Of a stretch of DNA of 64,000 bases, positions 13,086 through 25,900 are shown piece by piece (the stretch's first letter is position 1; each line of letters starts with the position of its first letter). The position numbers and the translations under genes are program-made. The stretch is from Pteria penguin. Its lineage: Eukaryota > Mollusca > Bivalvia > Pterioida > Pteriidae. The notes beneath the pieces were generated by a model, which saw only the letters and a program-made list of their open reading frames with translations, did not search any database and was not told where the DNA came from. Location of the stretch: the NCBI GenBank assembly GCA_035048485.1, contig CM068582.1, positions 20,820,155 through 20,884,154 of the forward strand, given 5' to 3'.

Positions 13086-13907
13086 GGACTCGTATTGACA
13101 GCACTACATACTAGTGTTCCTCGTATTGACAGCATAACATACTAGTATTCCTGGTATTGACAGCACTACATACTAGTGTTCGTCGTATTGACAACACCAC
13201 ATATTAGTATTCCTCGTATTGACAGCACTACATACTAGTATTCCTCTTATTGAAAGCATTATATACTAGTATTCCTAGTATTGACAACACAACATACTAG
13301 TGTTCCTCGTATTGACAGCACTACATACTAGTGTTCCTCGTATTGACAGCACTACATACTAGTGTTCCTCGTATTGACATCACTACCTACTAGTATTCCT
13401 CGTACTGACAGCACTACATACTAGTGTTCCTCGTGTTGACAGCGTTATATACTAGTGTTCCTCGTATTGACAGCACTACATACTAGTGTTCCTCGTACTG
13501 ACACCACTACATACTAGTATTTCTCGTACTGACAGCACTGCATACTAGTGTTCCTCGTGTTGACAGCGTTATGTACTAGTATTCCTTGTAATGACAGCAC
13601 TACATACTAGTGTTCCTGGTATTGACACCATTATATATTAGCAGTCTTCGCATTGACAACACTATATACTAGTGTTCCACGTATTGACAACACTGCATTC
13701 TAGTTTTCCTTGTATTGACAGCACTACATACTAGTGTTCCTTGTGTTGACAGCGGTATATACTAGTATACCTTGTATTGAGAACACTACATAACAGTGTT
13801 CCTCGTATTGACAACATTATATACTAGCATTCCTCGTATTGACAACACTATATACTAGTGTTCCTCGTATGGACAGCGTTACATACTAGTACTCCTCGTA
13901 TTGATAT

Positions 13908-14177
13908 TGAGTGATTGATTATTGATATTGAGTGATTGATTTACGTCACTCCACAATTATTTCATGTATATGGTGACGGCGTCTGCCTGATGCATTGCAT
14001 ACAAATTTAGACCTTTACAACAGACCCACCCGAAGCAATGAAGGATCTTTTACTTGCCACGCGGTTTTTACTATCTCATCCGAAAGACCGAACACCGGTA
14101 TGCCCAGGGCGGGAGTCGAAACCAGGACCTGTCTATCACAGGCCGAGGACCTTATCCACTTAGCCACACCGGTTTTT
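13908..14177 (-). mobile_element. tRNA-derived SINE inserted in the 31-bp array
   Basis: On the minus strand it begins CCGGTGTGGCTAAGTGGATA (A-box-like) with a B-box-like GGTTTCGACTC. The body is shared by all full copies of this family here: TTTCGGATGAGA, GATCC..CA.TGCTTCGGGTGGGT, TGCATCAGGCAGACGCCGTCACC and the end GTGGAGTGACGTAAAT. It is flanked on both sides by the satellite word GTATTGA, which acts as the target-site duplication. Confidence 0.75.
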
Positions 14178-14605
14178 GTATTGACAACACTCTACATACT
14201 AGTGTCTTTCGTATTGACAGCACTACATACTAGTGTTCCTCGTATTAACAGCACTACATATTCGTGTTCTTCGTATTGACAGCGTTATATAGTAGTATTC
14301 CTCGTATTGACAGCACTACATACTAGTGTTTCTCGTATTGACATCATTATATACTAGTATTCCTCGTATTGACAGCACTACATACTAGTGTTCCTCGTAT
14401 TGACAGCAATATATACTAGCATTCCTCGTATTGACAACACTACATACTAGTGTTCCTCGTATTGACAGCACTACATACTAGTGTTCCTCGTACTGGCAAC
14501 ACTACATGCTAGTGTTCCTCGTATTGACAGCACTACATACTCGTGTTTTTCGTATTGACAGCATTATATACAAGTATACCTCGTATTGACAGCATATTAT
14601 ATACA

Positions 14606-14920
14606 AGTGTTTCTCCTTGAGAAACCTGTTGATCTTTGTTCTCTATATGGAGGATTATTTATAAATTTTTAAATTGTGTCCTTTGATTGGGCTGCTTTTG
14701 CGGTGAGTGGGAAGGTGGGCGCCCGTAAACCGATTAACCACACCATTTGAGCGACGTTTCTTACTTCAATTGACCGTCCTAAGTCGGTATCGTAACCGCA
14801 GCACAATCGAATATTTTTGTAATGTCGTTCCGTGTATATTCTGCAGTTGTCATTTTTTATGTGCAGGTCTTTGGTGATTTGTGTCATACAGCTTTGTCAG
14901 ATGTCTTCTGTTTTCTCTTT
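14606..14920. repeat. Non-satellite insertion in the 31-bp array
   Basis: This 315-bp block separates satellite units. Its right end (about 14865-14915, GTCTTTGGTGATTTGTGTCA then CAGCTTTGTCAGATGTCTTC) matches 34597-34650 closely. That second copy is present in duplication unit 1 but absent from unit 2 at about 61740, so a small mobile family is likely. It is unclassified. Confidence 0.45.
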
Positions 14921-15065
14921 CGTATTGACAGCACTACATACTAGCGTTCCTCGTATTGACAGCACCACATACTCTTGTTCTTCGTATTGACATCACTACA
15001 TACTAGTGTTCCTCGTATTGACAGGATTATGTACTAGAGTTCCTTGTATTGACAGCACTACAGAT

Positions 15066-16056
15066 TCCTCGGTCCAGCAACTGCAACATTTTATTATAGT
15101 CTGTCTGATTTAACTTTTTCCTAATTCAACATTTCACACATGCATTTATTCGGCGAGTGAGCTAAATATGAATAAAACAGAAACTCTCAATAGGTCAAAG
15201 AACAGTGATTAACGAGAGCAGTGATTGGCTGATGTGGTGTAGGGAGAGAGGGACAACTATTTCAATGTATCAGGAGCTGTGATTGGATGAAATTATTTGA
15301 TCTATCTATAAATAAAGATTGATTCTGCTGTAAAATTATGAATTTTTATCTCACTTCGCTAATGTAAAAATTTTATCACCTAAAATGGGGTGGCTGTTTA
15401 CATTTGAATTTCGACCAATTTTGGAGGATGACCCCCTTCCAGCATGATTTTCTCGAAATTAAGGGGAATAACCTATGGTAAACTGTTAAAATTCTGATAG
15501 AGGAAGGACTGAAAAGCATTTTGATATATGGATTGTATGTAGTTAAAATGTAGGATGTTGTGTAAATCTGGCAGTTTGGTAATTTAACATGGGACCCTAT
15601 GGGAAATGGAATTACTATGCTTTGACCAATATAGCGAATTTTCTCTTGGCCTTTATCAAGTGAACAAAACTATATAAACAGAGAGTTATGTAAAATTCAT
15701 CACTATGTCAAGCACTCTTAGACTTCCACTGCACTTCCCTTTTGTACGTTTAAGAGTGCTTTTTTTGTGAGTGTCTATTTTGCAGATCCAGGTGATATAC
15801 CAGGAATGTTTGCTCTTTTCTAGAGAGTATTCTAATATAGTATACATTTCTATGAAGATTATAAAAGTGGCTCTACACCTGGTTGATCAGCTTTGAATAT
15901 CAAAAACCTACCAGTCTATCAGGAAAAAATAACAACAACAAACAAACCTCCGAGTTGAGACAAATTATGCATTTAATTGACATTTTATAAATGATTGGAA
16001 TAAAACGGAAACAAATAATAAGCTTTCTTCAAACAAAATATTAATTTATTAAAGAT
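15066..16056. other. Intergenic, nothing recognised
   Basis: Upstream of the plus-strand claudin-RING gene. Words such as TCATCACCTAAAATGGGGTGG and CCTAAATTTCGACC-type stretches look like old dispersed repeats. No exon or promoter could be supported. Confidence 0.4.
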
Positions 16057-16062
16057 CATACT

Positions 16063-16351
16063 TACGGAAGCTTATTAGGGACATGAAAAAATTTCTCGCC
16101 ACGGCGGGTAACGTATCTTGCCACGGCGGGTAACGTATCTTGCCACGGCGAGATACTAGCGTTTTATAAATAAATTAATAGAATCAGTATTTAAAATGGT
16201 ATCAATGACTAAACAGTTTATTTACAACACACTATGTGATCTGCCGTAAATGACCACGTGTTAGATGTTCATTTAATTACTGGTATTTCACCGCGGCAGA
16301 CAGTAACTCGCCGTGGCGAGAAAAAAATTATGTCCCTAATAAGCTGTCGTA
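16063..16351. mobile_element. MITE with terminal inverted repeats and CATACT target duplication
   Basis: The left end TACGGAAGCTTATTAGGGAC pairs with the right end GTCCCTAATAAGCTGTCGTA; the arms continue into CTCGCCACGGCG/CGCCGTGGCGAG. CATACT flanks both sides (16057-16062 and 16352-16357). Inside the left arm GCCACGGCG(GGTAACGTATCTT) is tandemly triplicated. Non-coding, 289 bp, about 230 bp upstream of the claudin-RING start codon. Confidence 0.75.
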
Positions 16352-16577
16352 CATACTCTTCTTGAGATTTATAAAACGACTTTGCGGCACTGAACAAATA
16401 CTGGACTAAAATTCCGAAAAAGGTTCAAGTACATTGTTTGCTTTTATTGACAGCTACCTGGAAAACATACCCGCCCGCAAACGTTTCACAAAAACCACTT
16501 GATGTGGCCTTAGTCTATTATTATAATGCATATTGCTTCAATATTATTTCAGTTTGTGAGGACAATATAATCTGTTC

Positions 16578-19500
16578 ATGGCTTTGTGTTGTAATTTGGA
16601 AGAATCGCTCATTAATGGACTAGACACATTTCTAGGATCCAAGAAACAAGTTAAAGTATCCTTTATACTGATTTTCTTGGCCATCTTCCTTCATATTTGT
16701 GGGTTTGCGACGCCCCATTGGATAGACACCGAGGATGATCGCATTGGTTTATGGCAGCACTGCAATACGGCGACTCAATACGAATGTTGTCAATCAGCCG
16801 GAAATTATATATCACAGAACGGTATCTTTTTATTACTAAGTATTTGGAAATCATGTTTTTCACAGTAGTAAATAAACATTCTTCAATGATCTACCAAACT
16901 ATTAACAGATATTCAAGCTTTGTACTTACAATGTCTGGCTCCTAGACTTTATGTACAGCTTTGTACCACCGTCATCTCATACTCAGAGTGTGTGTTGGAA
17001 TATTTCTCTGTTACCTAAGCATTCATGACGACAAGTCTGGTCAAACAGTAAGATGTTGATTTCTGTCTAGTCACACCGGTCCATGAATGCCAATCTTTCA
17101 TTGTAGAGACATAACACAAGTTACCTTCATATCGTGCACTGCCTATAAGTATCTCATTATTACGATATATACGAAAATGTATGTTTCAGCTTGGATAAAT
17201 GCTGCTCGAGTCTTCCTCAGTTTTGGTTTAGCAAGTGGATGTGTGGCTTGGATAACTATATCCTTTAAGACGTTAGCAAAAGGTGCCTCTCGAAATATAC
17301 CTGTTAAAAATGTCTGCATCGTGTCGTGTTTTATAGCAGGTAAAAATTTAGCAGAAATACTGAAACTAGTATCTAACATCAAAACAAATTTAAAAAAAAA
17401 TAAGCTTGGCTAAAACAGTAGAATAATATTATATGTAATGCATTAATTAATAGGAAAATAAACTTATGGTTGCATAAAATATTGATAAAAACAAAAGAAT
17501 TTCTCTAATTAGGGCTCCGTTTTATAAGCAGGTACCCTATAATAATCTCTTTGTCTGTCTGTCCGTCTGTCTGTGCGTCAGCAATAACTTTAACATTGGC
17601 CATATCTGATACACTGTTACAGGTAAAGCTTTCATTTTTGGCATCTGTGTTTCTAATGACAAGACCTTTCCATTTATAGTGTTAGTCAAGAAATTTTAAT
17701 CATGTGACCTTGACAGTTACCTTTGACCTGCATTTGAAAAACATTAACATTGACCATAACTGTTGAACCGTAAGAAGTAGGGTTTTCATATCTGCATATT
17801 TATTCCTTATGACAAGACCTTTCTGTTGGTACCAAACTTTTTTATCATGTCGCATTGACGGTGACTTTTGACCAGCATTTGAAAAACTTTAACACTGACC
17901 ATAACTATTGAACCATAAGAATTAGGGCTTTCATAATTGGCATGTGTGTTCCTTATGGCAAGACCTTTCTGCTTGTACCAAGTTACTATCAAGGTCATGG
18001 TGACAGGCATCCTGCGGGACCCTTCTGACTTTGTCAGTTTTCTAGTCTTTTTTAATTCCAAGAACATACAATATATTTGTTTGTAAAATTCAAATTCAAC
18101 AATATGGACAAAGTTATTGAAAAAGCCAACTATTTTGTGGTTAAAATACTATTTATCCATAGTTTGTGAATTATTATTTTCCTACATTTATGAATTCTTT
18201 TACACTGATGAAGTGTATTTCAGTTCTCTTTATTTGATTGATTGGTTTTAACAAACAAAATTATCTTATTTGATATATAAGTGGGTTATATTTTGATTTA
18301 GCAATAACTATCATCATTGGTGTGAGTGTGTATGGAGGTCAGTACAAGTTTGAACCTCTCCTGAAAGAGTATCACCCGGCTGCTTCTTTCGCAATATCAA
18401 TAATAGCTGGTATCACTTTCCTCTTATGTGGTGCTATTCTTCTTGTTGGCTCTGAAGGAACGGGTGAGTATATGTACACACTAAACACGGGTATTCGTAG
18501 GAAACAGCATAGTAAATCCCGTCTCCAAAATCACTGATTTTTAGTTATAATGAGTAACGAATTACAAAATGTTATTCATGGCCTATGAAGAGACCATTAC
18601 CATGAGAGATTTAATTCCATTTATAGTGATGATCATATCAGTGTTTCATTGGTTCACAGATATAGTCCATAATCCATAATCCATAATTGTAAGGTCGTCT
18701 TCATCTATATTTCTGTATAGAATCTTTCACTATTGCTATTGGACTGACGTTTTGGTTGGTATGATCATAACTGTTCCTGCAAAATTACGTCAGTGAGAGA
18801 CAATAAGGTTTTTATTATGACGTCAAAAGTTTTACGGAATATGCTATAAAACCAACCAAAACACCAGTCACGCAGCAATAGTGAACGGGTTTATATGTCT
18901 GATAACTGTATTGTAAATCCTAATCCCGTATCTAGAGATGTTGGCATGTTACACTAATACGCCGTTAACATTACCACTTTAATTTCTAATTGCGTTCTGA
19001 GTTTTCCCTGTTCACACATAATCCATATCAATTCAAAATATGGGAATCCGTACTCACTCTTCATTAAGAAGATCAGTTTACAACCGATTCAATGCCAATT
19101 CCGAATCGATCTTCGGGAATCATTTCCAATTCCAATTGTAGATCCCTCTTTGTTCGTATTTAGAGTGTTTGATAAATACTGAACATTTATAAAACAAGAA
19201 ATTACTCATATACTATTGGCAGAAGTAAACGTCTCATATTTCGCAAAAATCATATAATATAATTGGTATCGCTTTGAATGGACCAAGTTCAATCATACAA
19301 GAAGAGAAGCACAAAACGTTATCAGGTTGATGATTCATTCAAAACTGTACAGCTAAAGCAACCTATCGAACGTAAATATTCAAATACGAAACATCATTTT
19401 TGGGTCGCATTTCATATTTGTTACACAAAACAAATATCTGTATAGATGTGTTGATACTTATTATTCAGCACTGGCTTGATAGTGGTGATGCTGGACCTGA

Positions 19501-19982
19501 TGGTATCACCAGCTCAAGTTTCGCTGTTTCTATACTGACCATAAAATATACTTCAAAAATTACTGTGAAAAAAAAAAATAACATATATACTACAGTGTTT
19601 CACTTCCATATATAGTTTTGTCCTTGATGGTGTTTTGGCATTTGGTACAAGGTTTACGTACATTATGTTATGACACATTTCAACTTTTTCAGATGTTGCC
19701 CCAGAAAACCCAAACCAACATCAAAGACCTGAACCATCAGCGCCGCCTATGGATGTATATGCTGTAAATACTGGTCCTGGACCCCCACCTGCTCCGGCTC
19801 AACCAAGCAATGCAGACAACACCACTGACTCTAATACTTGCTGTGTTTGTCTGGACAATCCTATCGATACATTATTTGAACCATGCGCACACAGCAAATG
19901 TTGTCAAGCATGTGCTCAAACTGTAACAAGTTGTCCCATTTGTAGAGCAAACATAACACAAGTCCGACGGATCTTCAGATAA
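16578..19982 (+). CDS. Claudin-like four-helix membrane protein with C-terminal IAP-type RING finger (281 aa)
   Basis: Four exons: 16578-16821, 17190-17339, 18302-18463, 19693-19982 (846 nt, 282 codons with stop). All three introns are phase 1 with GT/AG borders. Residues about 25-45 are helix 1; the loop has HW (47-48), GLW (57-59), C62 and CC (70-71), the claudin/PMP22 signature. Helix 2 is about 83-107, helix 3 about 121-142, helix 4 about 158-181. A Pro-rich linker (about 187-230) follows, then a C3HC4 RING: C235, C238, C250, H252, C256, C259, C266, C269. The spacing (x2, x11, x1, x3, x2, x6, x2) is that of XIAP/cIAP RINGs, and the tail ends VRRIFR, like the dimerising tail of that class. 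Claudin topology puts the C-terminus in the cytosol, so a membrane-anchored E3 ubiquitin ligase is inferred. Exons 1-3 match the two minus-strand paralogues; exon 4 has no equivalent in the complete one. If the exon 3 donor is not used, a RING-less form would end at 18537. Start codon context is weak. Confidence 0.78.
17505..18060. repeat. Dispersed repeat with internal tandem modules in intron 2 of the claudin-RING gene
   Basis: It starts at about ATTAGGGCTCCGTTTTATAA and contains GTCTGTCTGTCCGTCTGTCTG, then three diverged modules of CATTTGAAAAAC.TTAACA.TGACCATAACT and TATGACAAGACCTTTCTG. It ends near CCTGCGGGACCCTTCTGACT. The open frames inside are not gene-like. I recognise the style from bivalve genomes but not a named family. 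Confidence 0.5.
18726..18885. mobile_element. 160-bp MITE in intron 3 of the claudin-RING gene
   Basis: The left end TTCACTATTGCTATTGGACTGACGTTTTGGTTGGT pairs with the right end ACCAACCAAAACACCAGTCACGCAGCAATAGTGAA, giving arms of about 33 bp with few mismatches. The core is non-coding. Confidence 0.7.
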
Positions 19983-20125
19983 AATCTCAATCTAATTTAA
20001 AACTCTAAAATTCTATCCATGCAGATGAATCAAAGTGGGACTATTCTTTAAAGTATCTCCTTCCTTAGACTGGTCCTGTGGTCTTTAGTTTTCAGTGAAT
20101 ATGGCTGTTATTTTGCTCTTCAAAT

Positions 20126-20131
20126 ATTAAA
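20126..20131 (+). terminator. Candidate poly(A) signal (ATTAAA) of the claudin-RING gene
   Basis: ATTAAA lies about 145 bp past the stop codon at 19982, inside CAAATATTAAAACTAAGG. It is the first plausible hexamer downstream. Confidence 0.35.
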
Positions 20132-20164
20132 ACTAAGGATTTCCATTGTAACCGCCTTGAGCAT

Positions 20165-20208
20165 TACTGAAGAGACATAAGATGTCGACATGCGCATATA
20201 GTGCACTA

Positions 20209-20209
<1 letters not shown>
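20165..20209 (+). ncRNA. Hammerhead-ribozyme-like motif, probably degenerate
   Basis: It contains CTGAAGA, a 5-bp stem with loop GACAT-AAG-ATGTC, then GACA (GAAA expected), a short stem-loop TGCGC-ATATA-GTGCA, and CTA. This matches the order conserved core / stem II / GAAA / stem III / cleavage triplet of hammerhead ribozymes. One invariant A is C here and no good stem I can form. A second copy at 49671-49716 keeps GAAA. It is probably the end of a non-autonomous retroelement. Confidence 0.4.
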
Positions 20210-20393
<184 letters not shown>

Positions 20394-20689
20394 TATTTAT
20401 TCATACTATTTAAATCATTATCTAATCTACTGATTTATGTAAAATCAGTTAATGCCGATAAATATTTTTCATATGATTTTCAAGTAATTCAAGGCCCATT
20501 ACTTCATAGTGAACTACTGGTATTTTTAACACTTTCAATACACTGTATTTTTATACCGTTGTCATCTTCGAAAAACTAGATATGATTATACTTTGTTTTG
20601 TTTGTTCAAAATGTAAAAGGAAATATTTCCCATGGTTTACTTTGATGTGTACATTATGTAGTACTTCATCATTGTCATATTTCAAAAAT

Positions 20690-22699
20690 GTATAATCAGG
20701 AATCACTAGGAAAATAATGGTGTTATAAATAAGTAAACATCACTTGCTTTCATCATATTTCGTTGATCTCTGTGGTCACTTCGAAAATGAACTTGATGGG
20801 GCATATTAAAGTTCGAATGTGCTGTGTGTACATTCATAATGTCACATGTCATTTCCTTTCATTAGTCTTTGAAAATGGTAGTAAGTAGTTTCAGAATAGA
20901 AAAACATTTTATAAGACCAAGCAAAAGAGTGAAAAGCATTATATTCTGGTGATTTATTTAATAAATTTGGCAATATAAATGAAATAAGACAATGAGAAAT
21001 AAAATAAATCAACAAAGTTATTATTCTCTAATATACTGATATAAAAATACAAAGACAAAAAAATACAAATATTTGTTAATCAAAATCTCTCTCTCTTAAA
21101 ATATATAAATTCATTTCAGTTGCAAACTTGTTGAGCATTACATATTATTTGTAAATGAAAAATAATATACACAAGAATAGAGTCCAAATATGCGGTGGCT
21201 GGTTTGGGGCACATATTGTTTTTACATTGAAGTCGATTGCTCGAATATATCATAAAAGGTAAGAATAATCTTAAATGATATTGATATCAGATATTCAAAT
21301 GGTAACCAGTTCGGACTGTTTGTCTATTATTTTGGACGCATAACTTTTAAGCTGCAAAGAAATACATTCTGTGTCATATTTGTATAAAATTAAACAGGTT
21401 AATTAATCTTTAATTATAATCAATAGTGTAATCAGTTTAGACCAGATAGATGTTGCTTGAAAATACGACATAGTGTAAGCAATATCAGTACTTCAAGATT
21501 GGTATGAAATGTTCCATTTTCATATGACTTTGAACAATGTGCATTTTCTGCCCAGTCATGTACCATGGTCGTATGCGGCCAAACATAAATTACAATGAAA
21601 GTTCCGTGTCACATTATCCATAGAGAAAATATGGTTTTGCAGCAGTTCGTTGACAAGCGAAAAACATTCAAATTGATTTGTTAGGAAATATGCTACACGA
21701 GAGGGGTACAACGTGGTTTATAGAGCAATATAACTAAGTATTCTGTAGCTTTTGTAAGGTGCATTAAGAAGCTACCGTACAAATACTTCCTCTATATTCA
21801 TACTGCATTGCATGCTTTTAGTGTAGTATATACAAAATTATTTTGTGATTACATGTGTATTTGACATTCTTGAATAGTTCTTCATGTAATTCATTAAATG
21901 AACATTAATTAAAAAAAGAAAGATTTTTATGTACTGTAAATATAGGAAAAAATAAAAATGTAAAAAACATGAAACATGACAAGATTTTTTATGTATTGTA
22001 AGTTATTATTTAACTATATTGAAAATTACATACTGTAAATCAATTTTAATTCTTGAGGATTGTGCTTTTTCATGAATTCCGGAGTATGCTCTCTTGTGAA
22101 AAAAAGCCTTGGCTTGCCTTTGGATTTGATTGTCAATATATGAAATGTTTAAATTTGGGGAATATTTCAGCGTGAATGTCCGCTGTGGTACATTGTCGTT
22201 AGTGCCATAGTCACTTGACATCATTTACTTTCGTATTTTGCATTAATGTCCCACTTGTTAACTGGTAGAAAAGTTCCCCGCGGAGGGTTTGACTTGAGTG
22301 TTATTATACATTTTTCCTGATGTTATGTGGCAATAACACTTTCTACAGTGTTGGTTAACATTCATTTACATAAATAGTGCCGAGTTACATTGCTTTCTTC
22401 TGAATGTATGGGCATTCATGGCGGGTGTGGCTAGTCATTCAGGAGATGCTTACTCTTCCAGGGCACCTGGTCTCACCTCTGAATTTCAGGGGACTGTGAA
22501 TGTCCACTGTGGTACATTGTTGTTAGTACCATAGTCACTTGACAGCAGTTACTTTCGTATTTTGCATTAAAAGAGATCCTGGCGAAAATAAAACGTCAAG
22601 AAAAATAAAGGTTCAAAACATTGAATAGAAATATACTAGGATGATCACTTTGATTGGCAAGACATATCAGCAATTCCCAAATTAAAAGTATTTTGAAGC
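20690..22699. other. 3' flank of ZIP copy 1, no gene seen
   Basis: AT-rich sequence shared in part with 39002-42776. A dispersed repeat piece (GGCATTCATGGCGGGTGTGG, then GGAGATGCTTACTC..GGGCACCTGGTC) occupies about 22408-22490. A roughly 60-bp direct repeat (GTCCGCTGTGGTACATTGTC..GTACCATAGTCACTTGACA type) occurs at about 22178 and 22500. No exon was found. Confidence 0.5.
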
Positions 22700-22705
22700 T
22701 TTATT
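22700..22705 (-). terminator. Poly(A) signal AATAAA of ZIP copy 1
   Basis: AATAAA on the minus strand about 250 bp past the stop codon. The same hexamer lies at the matching place in copy 2 (42777-42782), which supports it. Confidence 0.6.
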
Positions 22706-22952
22706 TACTACGATAAATAATATTGTGTACTTATGTTGTAACTTTTCACAATCATCAGAATCATTTACTAATGGACAATATGAATTTAATGTAAACCTAA
22801 TACCAGGATCATCTGTATTGACTCAATAACAGAAAGACTTGCAGAAACAAACTGGGCGTTTTTAAAAGCAATTTATGACTGTAGAACAAATATAGTACAT
22901 GTCCATTTCAGTATTTGCATCGCATGACTGCGCTTATACCAATACAGTTTGT

Positions 22953-25900
22953 TTACAACTGTATATTACCACCATATACAACCAATATCAAAATAATGGA
23001 GAAACCTGTTAACAAACCCACATTCTGTAAGATAAGTACAGTAAATGTTTGCTCTGTTTTATCTCTTTCCGCTGCTTTTAATTGTTCGGCCATTTCGGGA
23101 ATCTAAGAAAATAAGAAAAGAATAAGTTTAATAAAAGTACAAAGATTAGCAACAGGCAATAGCAAAAATATACTTAAGTACATTTTTCATGAAGAAAAAT
23201 TTTGGTAAACGAATACATTGTATACTAGCAGATTTAAAATTGTACTGAAAGACAGCGTTATCAATATTAAGCAGAAATGTAACATTTTAAACTGTCGAAG
23301 TATTATTTGAAAATGGTAATGCCACATACTGCCATATACAGTACGCTAGTATCAGCGATAAACCATCTAAATAGTCAGCACTGAAACGATGTGAAAGGTC
23401 GATTTGTTTAAAATCACTTACCATATCTGATAGTGCAATGTATATAAAGAGTCCGCCGGCAAATCCAAAAATCCACTGATTGGCGTCTGTATTCTCTCCT
23501 ACCAGCACTCCTATTATAAGGCCCAAATAGCAGATGACAGCGGCGATGAAGTTGTAAAGAAGGGCTCGCTTTATGCTTAGGCCTGCATGCAATAGAATGG
23601 CTATATCGCCTGGAATAAAACCATACTTTAAGTTATACACATATTAATATACCACAAATACATATCTCAATACCTATCTGTATTTGTACATGTAGGTTTA
23701 AGCTGTGGCTATGAGTTTGAGAGTAAATATGTCATAATTACTGAATGTAATAAAATCTATTCGTTATTTGTATCCACATATCGATAAACTATTGATTGTC
23801 AAGGAAATCTTTATATACCAGCAGAAAGACCACACGTAAAATTCTGGATGCCAAAGAACTTAACGTGTCAAAATATAAAGGTCAAAGTTAGAGAATAATA
23901 AAAAATTTTGGATCTACACGGACATGTGGATCAAAGAAGAATAAGCACATCGCAGAAATATTCGCTTGTGATCGGAGATAACTCCCATCAATTCTTACCT
24001 ATTGAAAACAATCTATATAAAACTTATGATGTCTATATCGAAAGAGTTCCAGAAGTTTAATCCGATGAGATAAAATCATCGAAAACTTGCATGTTCAGAA
24101 ACATCGGGGGAATCAGGGATAGATTTCTAACTATGCATCTATTCTTAATTCTACAATTTTAAAATCGGTGTTTGAAAACATAACTTTCCTGTTACTTGTA
24201 TATACCTCGTATATTTCAAATCGTCACGACTCCGGAGGTTATGCCATTATGCCGAAACATTAATTGATTGACAAGTGAAATCCAACTCAAAGTCGTCCAC
24301 ACGAAAATTACAAATCCAGATCAATTTAATGCATACCTAATTCGTGAGGTAGTTCTTCGCATACAACTGCCAGTGAAACGCTGATCCCTATGAAGGTGTT
24401 TTCTGTAAATGCTGCACCAATAGACAAGCCGTCAACAAAATTATGTAGCGCATCCCCGATCAGTAAGATCCACGCTACAGGAGCTACGACCTTTTTTCCG
24501 TCCTCATTCTCTATTATTTCCACGTGAGAATGACTATGATCATATCCATTAATATTATCCGTCTCTTTCTCCTTCAAAAGTGAAATTTCGTGAGTCGTTG
24601 TTGTGTCTTGCTTGTTTTTGTCCTAAAAGTAAAAAAGTTCAAATGTAATGATAATGATGACCTGATGGATCAGATGTGGATGAAGTAACTTTGTTTTTCA
24701 AATGTGAAATGTAAATATTCGTTTACTCTTACTTTTCTTCGTTTCAGTAAAACGTTCAACATTCTCTCGGCTAAAAACACAAAATAAGCTCCTCCCATCA
24801 CTGTTGACAATTTCCAGTGATAATCAGGTATAGGGGAGTCATCAGCAGTAAGATGCATGGACTGAAATGAAAAAATCAACATAGTACTTTCACAAGCACT
24901 TAAATGCATGTTACCGATGATACTTATATTTGAACCAAATTTCGAATAACGGTGTAAATTCAAATATAATATGAAATGTAAATCAAGAAAGTACATCATC
25001 ATTATCATCAACTTCATATATATGGATATGGGAAACATCCAACAATGATGAGATCAGGTACAAAGAAGGAGAAAGTATCTCTATGACAATTAGCCATTAT
25101 AAGCCATAACCACCGTGTATGATAAGATTGATTGATTGATTTTTATTTAACGTCACACCACGAATATTTCACGTATATGGTAACGGCATCTGCCTGATGC
25201 GGGGCATACAAATTTTGACCTTTGCAACGGACCCACCCGAAGCAGTGAGGGGATCTTTAACGTGCCATGCATACCACGACACGGGGCCTCGGTTTTTACT
25301 GTCTCATCCGAAAGACAGGACACCGGAATAACCAGAGCGGGAATCGAACCCCGGCCTCCTGATTAGGAGTCCAGCGCGATCCCATTAGGCCACACCGGAT
25401 TTGTATGAGACAAATGAAATAAAGTGTTAAAACATTCATCTAATTTAGATATAAAAATATTCACCAAAATCATGGAAAAGGGTAAAATCGTATAGAAGAT
25501 ATTGTGACAATCATCGGCAAATAACTTACAGAATAATTAAAAGTAATATAAACATTTCAATTTTAAAGATAAACCGTTTTGATACCAAGTACAGAAAACG
25601 CAAAATTCCATCAATTAGCAATGATCCATTCTAAAGGTTACCATCATAATCAGTAAATTAATAATAGAAAGACCTGGGTTCGATTCCCACTGGTGCCTCA
25701 GTGGTGTCCTGTGTTACACATGAATACTTTAAAACCTCGGTTCTGTGTCATGGTAGGCATGAGGCGTAAATGATCCCTAACAGCTCATTGCAATGGTCTT
25801 TTCTGTGTATTACATCAGACAGATGACGTCACCATATAAGTACATGTCTTGGTGTGACGTAAAACAACAAACAAACAACATAATACAGAAAATAATCAAT

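Larger units (their letters stand above)
13086..15065. repeat. 31-bp minisatellite, about 45 units in three blocks
   Basis: Units of TATTGACAGCACTACATACT plus AGTGTTCCTCG, alternating with AGTATTCCTCG variants. The array is split by a SINE (13908-14177) and by an unrelated insertion (14606-14920) into blocks of roughly 26, 14 and 5 units. Each unit carries the palindrome ACTAGT. Confidence 0.88.
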
